Source: CAMCYM01 sp964405405 (GTDB taxonomy: Bacteria; Bacteroidota; Bacteroidia; Flavobacteriales_D; Sanyastnellaceae). Taken from it: 8,263 nt of DNA. The notes under the pieces were generated by a model, which was not told the origin of the DNA, did not search any database, and saw only the letters and a program-made list of their open reading frames with translations. This document shows positions 1 through 6,310 of the stretch, in pieces; position 1 is the stretch's first letter; each line of letters begins with the position of its first letter. The position numbers were made by a program, and so were the translations under genes. The stretch lies in NCBI GenBank assembly GCA_964405405.1, contig CAYONT010000077.1, positions 1 to 8,263 of the forward strand, given 5' to 3'.

Positions 1-88
1 CCTGACGGGCGCGGGAGGGTCGGGGGTTGGATTCCATCGGGCGGATGCTGTCACGGTCCGCCGACTGCCGTCAACCCTTCAAAGTGCC

Positions 89-108
89 CCGCACAGTCCC
101 GTGTGCGG
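89..108. repeat. Short inverted repeat (hairpin, 7-bp stem)
   Basis: The arms CCGCACA (89-95) and TGTGCGG (102-108) are perfectly complementary around a 6-base loop. No T-tract follows on either side, so this is not a canonical intrinsic terminator. It lies about 150 bases before the DUF2188-like gene and could be an operator half or the tail structure of an upstream transcript. Stems this short also occur by chance in a window of this size. Confidence 0.35.
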
Positions 109-109
109 A

Positions 110-121
110 ATTCCCGGGAAT
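110..121. promoter_or_regulatory. 12-base perfect palindrome, possible operator
   Basis: ATTCCCGGGAAT is a perfect 12-base palindrome only two bases after the preceding hairpin, in the leader of the plus-strand operon. Its size and symmetry fit the site of a dimeric regulator, but no regulator gene is visible. About two perfect 12-base palindromes are expected by chance in a window of this length, so the regulatory reading is weak. Confidence 0.2.
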
Positions 122-259
122 CTGCGGATGCTTCGTCGCATTGATCAAGGCGGGGAGGTAGCGGCAGCGGATGGATGCCGCCCGCGTTCACGAATCTGGA
201 CACATTCCCTCTTCCAAATTTCTTCTTGTCCCCCAGCGGGCCAATGCGAGAATCACACC

Positions 260-511
260 ATGGAAACCGTCGATCCCAGAACCATGCCACGGATGCTGCA
301 TGTCATGCCCATGCGCGGCAAATACCGCGTGGCATGGTCCGATGGCCGAAAGGCCCTCCGCTGGCTTCCAGATCAGCGTGAGGCGATCCAGTATGCCAAA
401 GATAAATCTGCCGGTCTCTTCTCGGTGATTGTCCACAAGCCCTCCGGCTACGCCGACACCAGCCGCTCCATCGTGGTTCCCAACGCCAAGACACGCTTCA
501 AGATGCTCTGA
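260..511 (+). CDS. DUF2188-like small protein
   Basis: Encodes 83 residues. From residue 14 the protein follows the pattern I associate with DUF2188: an HVMP strand, a glycine turn, a strand (YRVAWSDG), then a helix with a DQREAIQYAKD core (about 38-48) and a final hydrophobic strand (FSVIVHKPSG, 54-63). DUF2188 proteins are small beta-alpha-beta proteins of unknown biochemical function that are common beside mobile or defence genes. The ATG at 260 is chosen because conserved sequence begins just after it, while the upstream in-frame extension back to base 101 is low-complexity and lies in the leader. No Shine-Dalgarno is evident. The stop is four bases before the next ATG, so the two genes are almost certainly co-transcribed. 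The family assignment is from pattern recognition only; function is unknown. Confidence 0.65.
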   Translation: METVDPRTMPRMLHVMPMRGKYRVAWSDGRKALRWLPDQREAIQYAKDKSAGLFSVIVHKPSGYADTSRSIVVPNAKTRFKML

Positions 512-515
512 AGCC

Positions 516-1649
516 ATGTCGGACGAGGACTTCCAGAACAATGTCTTCGTCAACTGTCCCTATGACGACAACTACCGGCCCTTGCAGCGGGCACTGATTT
601 TCGGGCTGATGAAGCTAGGCTACGAGCCGTGCTTGGCAGCCCAGATCTCAAACTCGGGTCAGTTGAGAATGGAAAAGATCAGGCGGCAGATTCGTGAGTG
701 CAGGCACAGCATCCACGATCTCTCCCTGGTGATCGCCGAAAAGAAGAACGCCATCGCCCGGATGAACATGCCCTATGAACTGGGGCTCGACCTGGGCGCT
801 CTTTGGTATGGCGGTCCGCCGCTCGGCAGCAAAATCCTTCTCGTCCTGGAAAACAAGCGGGGTTCCGTCAAACAAGCCCTGTCCGATCACGCAGGCTTCG
901 ATCTGCGCACTCATTCCGGCCGGGAGAATGATCTGCTTCGTGAAGTTCGTGCCCATTTTTATTCCCATCTGACGTCACAGCCTTCGGGCGTCTCCGCCGA
1001 CTTTCCCACGCTCGACGAATTGCTCGCCGAGTGGCCCTTGTTTCTGACTTGGCTGCAAAAGAGACCTGATGGCTCCCTTCGCTCAGAAAACGAACTCGAT
1101 TCAATGGAGATCGCCGAGTTCAAGGACAAGGTGCGCGAATGGCTGGAGGCAGAGAAATCAATCGCGCAGGATCCCTCCCTCGCCTATGAGCTGATTCGGG
1201 ATCATGTCCGGGGGCTCTTCGATCACTTCATTCAACACGCCATCACGCCTTGGGCTTTTTTCAACGCGAAGGGCATCTCCCTAGACCTACCTGATGGTCG
1301 CAAAATCCGTTTGTCCGGCATTGAGTTCAGCGGGTCAGCCAGAATGGTGTTTTGGAAAGGTTTCCCCAAACCCTTCATCCAGGAAATCACCCAGAAGGCC
1401 TTTGAGTGGACCCGGAAGCTCTGCCAGGAGCAGAAACTGCCCCCCTCCATCCCGCTGCAGGAAACCGCCACCTTTTTGGAGAATGGCTTGGACCGTTCCC
1501 TCGCCAAAATGGTCGAGATTGATCAGCGCTTGAGAGGCAATGGTGTTCCAAGCAGCGTCCCGCGCTACACGCCGACCCATGAGGAGGCGTCTTTGAAGCG
1601 CATCATCGACGAGCGCCTGAAGGCGGAGCTTCGCTTGGCCGGAAGGTGA
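516..1649 (+). CDS. TIR-like/nucleotide-hydrolase-like protein with unknown C-terminal domain
   Basis: Encodes 377 residues. The N-terminal ~150 residues show the signature of a widespread family of TIR-like Rossmann proteins usually annotated 'hypothetical': FVNCPYDDNY (11-20), a central IRECRHSIHDLS (59-70), MNMPYELGLDLGA (83-95) and FDLRTH (128-133). The Glu of the MPYELGL motif sits where TIR and nucleoside-deoxyribosyltransferase folds carry the catalytic acid, so cleavage of an NAD- or nucleotide-like glycosidic bond is a reasonable inference, not shown. From about 165 to the end there is a largely helical, charged region (LLAEWPLFLTWLQKR, WLEAEKSIA) with a short beta-like insert near 255-280 that I do not recognise; stand-alone family members usually end near 150-170. 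The start at 516 lies four bases after the DUF2188-like stop; an upstream in-frame start at 429 would overlap that gene and add non-conserved sequence. The 3' end is convergent with the 71-codon minus-strand frame, seven bases away. Likely role: toxic effector or ligand sensor in defence. Confidence 0.85.
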   Translation: MSDEDFQNNVFVNCPYDDNYRPLQRALIFGLMKLGYEPCLAAQISNSGQLRMEKIRRQIRECRHSIHDLSLVIAEKKNAIARMNMPYELGLDLGALWYGGPPLGSKILLVLENKRGSVKQALSDHAGFDLRTHSGRENDLLREVRAHFYSHLTSQPSGVSADFPTLDELLAEWPLFLTWLQKRPDGSLRSENELDSMEIAEFKDKVREWLEAEKSIAQDPSLAYELIRDHVRGLFDHFIQHAITPWAFFNAKGISLDLPDGRKIRLSGIEFSGSARMVFWKGFPKPFIQEITQKAFEWTRKLCQEQKLPPSIPLQETATFLENGLDRSLAKMVEIDQRLRGNGVPSSVPRYTPTHEEASLKRIIDERLKAELRLAGR

Positions 1650-1656
1650 TGGCGTT

Positions 1657-1872
1657 TCACTTTCCCGTCGTCTCCCGCAGCACCGCCAGCCAGTCCTTCG
1701 TCGCCACGTCCTCCAGACGTTTCAGCAAGGCCGCGCGGGGAGCGCTCATGTCGGGGCTGTCGTCTTTCGCGAGGGCCTGCATCAGGCTCATCATCGCCAG
1801 GGAGATCACCAGCGCAGCCGCCAACGGAGTGCGGATGATCACGAATCTGACCACTGCCCATCGTCTAGGCAA
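1657..1872 (-). CDS. Small membrane-anchored protein or fragment of a broken gene
   Basis: A 71-codon frame starting at a TTG (1872-1870) that overlaps the last eight bases of the upstream TIR gene. It encodes a basic N-terminus, one hydrophobic stretch around residues 15-35 (TPLAAALVISLAMMSLMQAL) and a charged amphipathic tail ending in LAVLRETTGK. From about codon 11 on, third positions are almost all G or C (GCG, CTG, GTG, GAC), which argues for real coding. The first ten codons lack that bias and resemble the TIR gene. Two readings are possible: a small TIR-coupled membrane peptide translated by stop-start overlap, or the surviving C-terminus of a larger gene cut when the TIR segment arrived. 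The codon-bias step favours the second. No Shine-Dalgarno is visible; a GTG at codon 11 is an alternative start. I do not recognise the family. Confidence 0.4.
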   Translation of the reverse strand: MPRRWAVVRFVIIRTPLAAALVISLAMMSLMQALAKDDSPDMSAPRAALLKRLEDVATKDWLAVLRETTGK

Positions 1873-2806
1873 GGAATCCAGCAGCTACCAGCTCACGACT
1901 GATCTGGACCATCTGTTCCTCAATGCTGTCAGCAAAATGGATCTTGCTAACACCGTCGAAATCAGAATGGAGTTGAGTGCCGTGCTTCACGAGGAGCAAA
2001 ACACGGCTTGGCCCGAGCCGACCTACAAACCACCCCGTTTCAAAGATGACATTGGGCCGCGCTTGATCGTGCCGCGATCCGTCTTCCCTGACTTGAACCG
2101 AGTCGTCCGGCGTGAAGATGCAAATCGCGTAGCTCGTCTCGGCCGCTGCATCTTCAAATTTTTGAAGAATGGGTTTGGATTGCCCGGCCCGCTCACGAAT
2201 GACGATCGGTTCAATCCCATGGCCCTTGTACGGTGGTTCCGTGAGGATGTGGCGCATCAATAACCAGTTGTTTTTGTCATGACCATGAACAATAAAAAGC
2301 TTCTTGGTCAGCGGCGTCGCAGACGGATAAGAGCGTGTCCCCGTTTGTCCCACTTCTGCCAACACGCTCAACTGCCTGAAAAGCTGTTCGGCATGCTTCA
2401 AGTGCTCTGCAAAAAGTGCACGACAGTCCTGTTTAGCAGCCGCCAGTCTGGCTGCTGCCTTCATCTCAGCGAGCAAATGCTGGGTAAGCGCGGCCTTCTC
2501 ACCAAAGATGCTCCTTGATGCTCCTGCCGCTTTTTGGAGCAACTGCATCATGTCACGCACATGGACGACTTGTTTGGCGAGGTCATTTCTCGCCTTCTCC
2601 AAGGCGTTTTGAAGCGACTTAATCGGTGGGACTGATGGTGTTTGGGAAGCCTGCGCCGATGCACTAGGCAAAGATGCTGGCACTCCAGGCACCATAGAAT
2701 TGGCCATGGGCGGTGGCATCCCCAAAGGGACCTGTGAAGGCTTGGAATATGGTCTAGCAGCCAAAGGTCCAAATAGAAATGAGTAGGGGTCCGGTTCGTT
2801 AGCCAT
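1865..2806 (-). CDS. TIR-domain effector protein (PF10137/CAP12-like), coiled coil plus TIR
   Basis: Encodes 313 residues. Residues 1-62 are Pro/Ser/Gln-rich and probably disordered. Residues 63-150 are Ala/Leu/Lys-rich helix with coiled-coil character. Residues 168-290 form a TIR-like domain: KKLFIVHGHD (168-177), RERAGQSKPILQKFE (204-218), a FTPDD strand end (231-235), and ARPNVIFETGWFVGRLG (249-265). That order matches the predicted nucleotide-binding TIR family PF10137, which includes CBASS/Pycsar TIR effectors that hydrolyse NAD+ when activated. Glu256 in the NVIFETG motif is the expected catalytic residue. The protein likely oligomerises through its helical region and depletes NAD+ in infected cells; the activator is not visible. 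No cyclase, short Argonaute or SPARTA-type APAZ domain is encoded with it. ATG 2806-2804 is the first possible start in frame and has no Shine-Dalgarno. The gene is AT-richer than its flanks, suggesting recent acquisition. Confidence 0.88.
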   Translation of the reverse strand: MANEPDPYSFLFGPLAARPYSKPSQVPLGMPPPMANSMVPGVPASLPSASAQASQTPSVPPIKSLQNALEKARNDLAKQVVHVRDMMQLLQKAAGASRSIFGEKAALTQHLLAEMKAAARLAAAKQDCRALFAEHLKHAEQLFRQLSVLAEVGQTGTRSYPSATPLTKKLFIVHGHDKNNWLLMRHILTEPPYKGHGIEPIVIRERAGQSKPILQKFEDAAAETSYAICIFTPDDSVQVREDGSRHDQARPNVIFETGWFVGRLGPSRVLLLVKHGTQLHSDFDGVSKIHFADSIEEQMVQISRELVAAGFLA

Positions 2807-2865
2807 GCTTGAATAGTCATGCCCCCAGTGCCGTGCGCAATCAGGATTTGTTTTCCGGTTGTTGA

Positions 2866-3126
2866 ATCGCAGGCTTCAAGCTCCGCCTCCGCACCTACAA
2901 TGGCCCCGACGTGCCCATCCCTCTCGTCATCGACATCCAGCACGGCGACGCCGATCTCGAAACCGTCGCCCGCGACATCTTCGCCCTCACCAAGCTCAAC
3001 TACAACGCCTGCAAACTCGGCGAAGACCAACCCGTCACGGTGAAGTTCTCCGACGCCATCGGCGAAATCCTCATCGCCAATCAAGGAGCCAAAGTGAAGC
3101 ACCCGAGCTTCAAGTATTACATTTGA
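2866..3126 (+). pseudogene. Remnant: C-terminal end of a prokaryotic Argonaute (PIWI domain)
   Basis: An 86-codon open segment without its own proper start (an in-frame stop lies just before it at 2863-2865; a GTG at 2911 exists). The translation reads like the last ~85 residues of a bacterial Argonaute PIWI domain: a VPIPLVIDIQHGDAD strand, then DIFALTKLNYNAC, then PVTVKFSDAIGEIL, ending FKYYI followed by stop. In pAgo proteins the 'LTKLNxN' helix and the 'PVTxxFxxxxGxI' segment close the PIWI fold, and a hydrophobic C-terminal residue contributes to the guide 5'-end pocket. Nothing upstream in any plus frame continues the protein, so the MID domain and catalytic core are gone. Codon bias is very strong (nearly all C/G-ending) and the stop is intact, so the loss is recent. 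It converges with the NACHT gene. A free-standing small protein cannot be excluded but seems unlikely. Confidence 0.7.
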
Positions 3127-3236
3127 GCCGCCGCGATCTGGAAGATGGTGAAATGGTACTGAGGATGAACATCAACAGCTCGCGTTAGCAGATGTGCCGT
3201 GGTGGAAAATAGTTGTTCGTACCAAATGCGACCCGA

Positions 3237-6200
3237 TCACTGCTCGCTCTTTGCCAATATTTTTCTGCCGTCAAAGTATTCCTGCAAATAGCGGTGTGTG
3301 AACATAAACCCACCTCCAACTTTTCGTATTAACAGAATTTCACGTATCTCATCCAGGCTCCTGGCAAGTCTAATTGGAATGCGTTCAGAGGTTCTGAGAA
3401 GCATTCGAAGCGTCCAGTGTTTGACAGGAACATCAAGTCCTCCCGCGAACGCACCCGCAGTGGCCATCAAGGCTACTAGAACAGAAATGAGAGCGCCGAA
3501 TCCAGAATTTCTAAGCTTAGCCGAATCAGTTATTTCGCCGGGTGTGACACCCAACACAATCGCACTTCCGACTACTGCTAGAAGGGCAATTAATCCAAAA
3601 CCTATAGAAATCAGGGCAGAGGATTTTAGCGATTTAACCACTCCTTCGTTTGGAATAGATCTGCGCTGTATGACATCACTTCGTTTAACCCCAAAAACCA
3701 CCCCTCCAAATACAAAACCGATGCCGCACACCAATAAAATCTGGACGACTCTTGTTGAATCCAATTTGTAATGTCCTGTAACAAAGCCCCAAACTAGAAA
3801 CACAGAAAAAAGCATTAATATCAAACCGCACATCGCCACAGAGCCTTTTGGGCTCCACTTCCATTCAACATGTTCTGCACTTTGAATATAGTTGCCGAAA
3901 TTCGATACAAAAGCGGCAAGAACACCAGCACCAACGGATACAGAACAAATGAAGATCATAGAGCTGATTTTAGCGAGCGGTTGGAGCGCCCAAAAATCAA
4001 CATTGAAAAGAACAACGACGCTTTGACTCAAGTAGGACAAAAACGCTGCGACCCCAAATACGGCGGCTAGATTTCGGATGCCCATTTTAGAACATAGCCA
4101 AATTCCGACGAAGTAGAATGCGACCAGGTTGAGTCCCATGCCAATGGAAAAAGGTATCGAATAAGTCGTTGGTTTTGTAGTAGTGAAGCCGCTGCTCACC
4201 GAAAACTCGTGGCCTAAATTAGTCAGCAACGTCTGGCATGGTCCCAAAATTAAGCCTCCAACGAAGCAGAATTGAAGCCAAGAAATCATACGCCCTGCAA
4301 TTGATAGTGATGCGGTGGTTTGTTGCCATTCAAGAACTGAAGCTATGACTCCACTAGGCATTAGAAGGCTGGCGCCCCAAATCCCGACAGAACCCATTAC
4401 CATAAACAACTGCCACCCAAAGACAATATTCGGTCTCGACGCGTATAATAAACAGAATCCCAGAATCATCAACGGAGTCAGAATGACGGCCATGCTGAAA
4501 CCAAAAAACAACCGGGTGCCTATGCAATATGCACATCGAGCCCACAGTCTTGACAACCACGTCATCTGAAGACTCTCGATATGGAACACTGTCTGACCGG
4601 ATGTGCCCATACGGGTAGCTAGCCAGTTTAAAAGGTAACGGGCCTGCGTCGCATCCAATGCTTTGCTGGCCTGACGACGCCCCAGGCTTTGTCTTAGCTG
4701 AAGATTCACATACTCACCCATCAGGTGGTGCAGGCGACGGGTTTGACTTGATTTAATTGCCAGTGACTTGCCAGCGTAGGCGGCGCTCATGACATTCAAG
4801 AGAAATGGGTTCATCGACATTGATGTGATCCACGGTTCATGCTCGACAAGTCCACGAACGCCTTTCATGTGCTCCTGATACAGGACAGAGTGAACTTGGC
4901 AGTCAGACAGATCCCGAAGCATCAAGGCTCCGTTTAGGCGCAACTTGTCCGTCAGTTCCGCATACTCGGTGGACCGGCTGCAGACCACGATTCCAACTGA
5001 TGTTTGTGAATCTGGATCGTTTTTGTTTGGCTGGCAGTAGCGGTTGATGGCTTCCAAGCAGGCTGCACGTGCTTCTTTGGCGGCAGCCCCTTCAATGCCA
5101 TCATCCTGTGCTTGGGGGGAGGCTTTTGCGGCGAGATTAGTCCTTTCGGCCCATGCCTCCCGTGCAGCGGAGCCGAGGCCGACCTCATCAAGCCCATCGA
5201 GCAGCGGAGTGATGGCTTCATCGCGTACCCAGCGGGTCATGATGGCGATAGGGATTTGGTAGGCAGTGGCACCCTCCCGAATCATCCATTGATCGAGCGG
5301 TAGGCGATCTCGCCACCACGAGGACAGATTCAAGACGATGGGGATAGGTACTGTGGGATCCTTCTCCGCCCGCTCAAGCAATTGCTCTGCCAATCGCAGA
5401 AGCAGCATGGTCTTGCCGCCACCAGGATTTCCAAGAATGAGCAGCCGTGAGTTGCTGTCATCGAAGAGCTTTGCGACGTCGTCTTCGGGGCCGAATTCAC
5501 GATCTGGAAAGCGATGATCGGTCACGACTGCCGAAGGAACCAGCTCTTGGCCGATGTTAAAGCGGTTGGATTCGTTCACTGATGGAATTAGCACGCCTTC
5601 AATCCAGTCATAGCGCACCTTCGCGAGCATGTCTTTCCTGCATTGCGCCAGTCGTGGCAGTTTAATGTTCTTGGCCTGCTGCTCGATTTTTGCCGTGACT
5701 ATCGAGAGTTGGGCACCGAGTTGATTCTGGCCCGTCGTCAGCGTGGAGGCCAGGTTTTCGACCTCTTTAGCGGTGCTCTGTTGCTCCTGCTCCAAACTGA
5801 TGACTTGCTCCTGAAGGGCGATGATCCGGGTGCGCAATTCGAGGTTGTTAGTAGGGCGATCGTCGTAAACATGCGGGCTGTTCTGGATGAGGGCGCGGTG
5901 CGCGGCCTGGAGTTGTGTTTGCTCCGGGGTATCGGCCTTGGCGGGCAGATCGAAGGGGTAGGTCTCGGGCAGGAGGAAAGTATAGACGCGCAGGCCCAGC
6001 TCGCGGGCGAGGTGATACTCCATCTGCGTGTAGCTGCGGCGCGGGGTGTCGGGGGGCAGGGTGGCGGGGTCCGGCTCCGCGCCGTAGCGGAAGCCGACGA
6101 GGTGGATGAGCGCCTGGCAATCGCCAATCTTCCCGCGCAGCATGTCGGTGACGCTGCGCCAGTCGGGCTCGAAGTTGGTCTGCTCGACGGGATGGCAATT

Positions 6201-6287
6201 GATGGTGAGCAGGGCCTCCTTGGCAATCTGCCGCGCGCTGCTGAGGTCACCCGAGGTGGCGGAGATGAAGATCTTGGGCGGGTTCAT
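3237..6287 (-). CDS. NLR-like membrane protein: DUF4062 - coiled coil - NACHT NTPase - ~10 TM
   Basis: About 1016 residues from the ATG at 6287. Residues 4-112 are a DUF4062 domain: KIFISATSGDL (5-15), CQALIHLVGFRYG (57-69), SYTQMEYHLARELGLRV (85-101); this Rossmann-like domain sits at the N-terminus of many STAND proteins. Residues 149-206 are a Gln/Glu-rich coiled coil. A NACHT-type NTPase follows, with Walker A GNPGGGKT (286-293), Walker B LLDGLDEV (362-369) and a sensor-like CSRSTEY (436-442); about 60 Ala/Glu-rich residues separate the last two. MNPFLLN (492-498) fits the helical region after NACHT. From ~591 to 951 come about ten hydrophobic segments, then the typical end motif FTHRYLQEYFDG (996-1007). 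Such proteins act as phage-sensing switches in anti-phage defence. A TTG at 6314 overlapping the upstream TGA would add nine residues; the ATG is preferred because DUF4062 begins directly after it. Co-transcribed with the SLOG gene. GC falls steeply after DUF4062. Confidence 0.88.
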   Translation of the reverse strand: MNPPKIFISATSGDLSSARQIAKEALLTINCHPVEQTNFEPDWRSVTDMLRGKIGDCQALIHLVGFRYGAEPDPATLPPDTPRRSYTQMEYHLARELGLRVYTFLLPETYPFDLPAKADTPEQTQLQAAHRALIQNSPHVYDDRPTNNLELRTRIIALQEQVISLEQEQQSTAKEVENLASTLTTGQNQLGAQLSIVTAKIEQQAKNIKLPRLAQCRKDMLAKVRYDWIEGVLIPSVNESNRFNIGQELVPSAVVTDHRFPDREFGPEDDVAKLFDDSNSRLLILGNPGGGKTMLLLRLAEQLLERAEKDPTVPIPIVLNLSSWWRDRLPLDQWMIREGATAYQIPIAIMTRWVRDEAITPLLDGLDEVGLGSAAREAWAERTNLAAKASPQAQDDGIEGAAAKEARAACLEAINRYCQPNKNDPDSQTSVGIVVCSRSTEYAELTDKLRLNGALMLRDLSDCQVHSVLYQEHMKGVRGLVEHEPWITSMSMNPFLLNVMSAAYAGKSLAIKSSQTRRLHHLMGEYVNLQLRQSLGRRQASKALDATQARYLLNWLATRMGTSGQTVFHIESLQMTWLSRLWARCAYCIGTRLFFGFSMAVILTPLMILGFCLLYASRPNIVFGWQLFMVMGSVGIWGASLLMPSGVIASVLEWQQTTASLSIAGRMISWLQFCFVGGLILGPCQTLLTNLGHEFSVSSGFTTTKPTTYSIPFSIGMGLNLVAFYFVGIWLCSKMGIRNLAAVFGVAAFLSYLSQSVVVLFNVDFWALQPLAKISSMIFICSVSVGAGVLAAFVSNFGNYIQSAEHVEWKWSPKGSVAMCGLILMLFSVFLVWGFVTGHYKLDSTRVVQILLVCGIGFVFGGVVFGVKRSDVIQRRSIPNEGVVKSLKSSALISIGFGLIALLAVVGSAIVLGVTPGEITDSAKLRNSGFGALISVLVALMATAGAFAGGLDVPVKHWTLRMLLRTSERIPIRLARSLDEIREILLIRKVGGGFMFTHRYLQEYFDGRKILAKSEQ

Positions 6288-6310
6288 GAGGCGCGGCGGA
6301 TTGAGTTGGT

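Larger units (their letters stand above)
1..259. other. Non-coding leader upstream of the DUF2188/TIR-like operon
   Basis: No reading frame here has convincing coding character; the open frames on both strands look like high-GC shadows. The stretch holds a 7-bp stem hairpin and an adjacent 12-base palindrome, listed separately, and probably carries the promoter of the plus-strand operon. I could not find a convincing -35/-10 pair. A minus-strand ATG at 37-35 could start a gene running off the left edge, but only about twelve codons are visible, so it is not called. Confidence 0.5.

Noticed and set aside
188..1849. 11-base direct repeat TCACGAATCTG at 188-198 and 1839-1849, possible junction or attachment site
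   Set aside because: Several 11-base matches are expected by chance in a window this long, and the first copy does not border any evident mobile segment.
1646..2263. 205-codon plus-strand open frame
   Set aside because: Runs antisense to the TIR domain, whose motifs are unmistakable, and to the 71-codon frame with better codon bias.
2548..3102. 184-codon minus-strand open frame across the TIR gene start and the Argonaute stub
   Set aside because: It is out of frame with the TIR gene and antisense to the Argonaute-like segment; the translation has no family pattern.
2859..3188. 109-codon Arg/His-rich plus-strand frame
   Set aside because: A shifted-frame shadow of the Argonaute stub; the composition is typical of an out-of-frame reading of GC-rich DNA.
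3127..3236. Bidirectional terminator between the Argonaute stub and the NACHT gene
   Set aside because: No stem with a T-tract could be found in these 110 bases; only weak 4-base arms are present.
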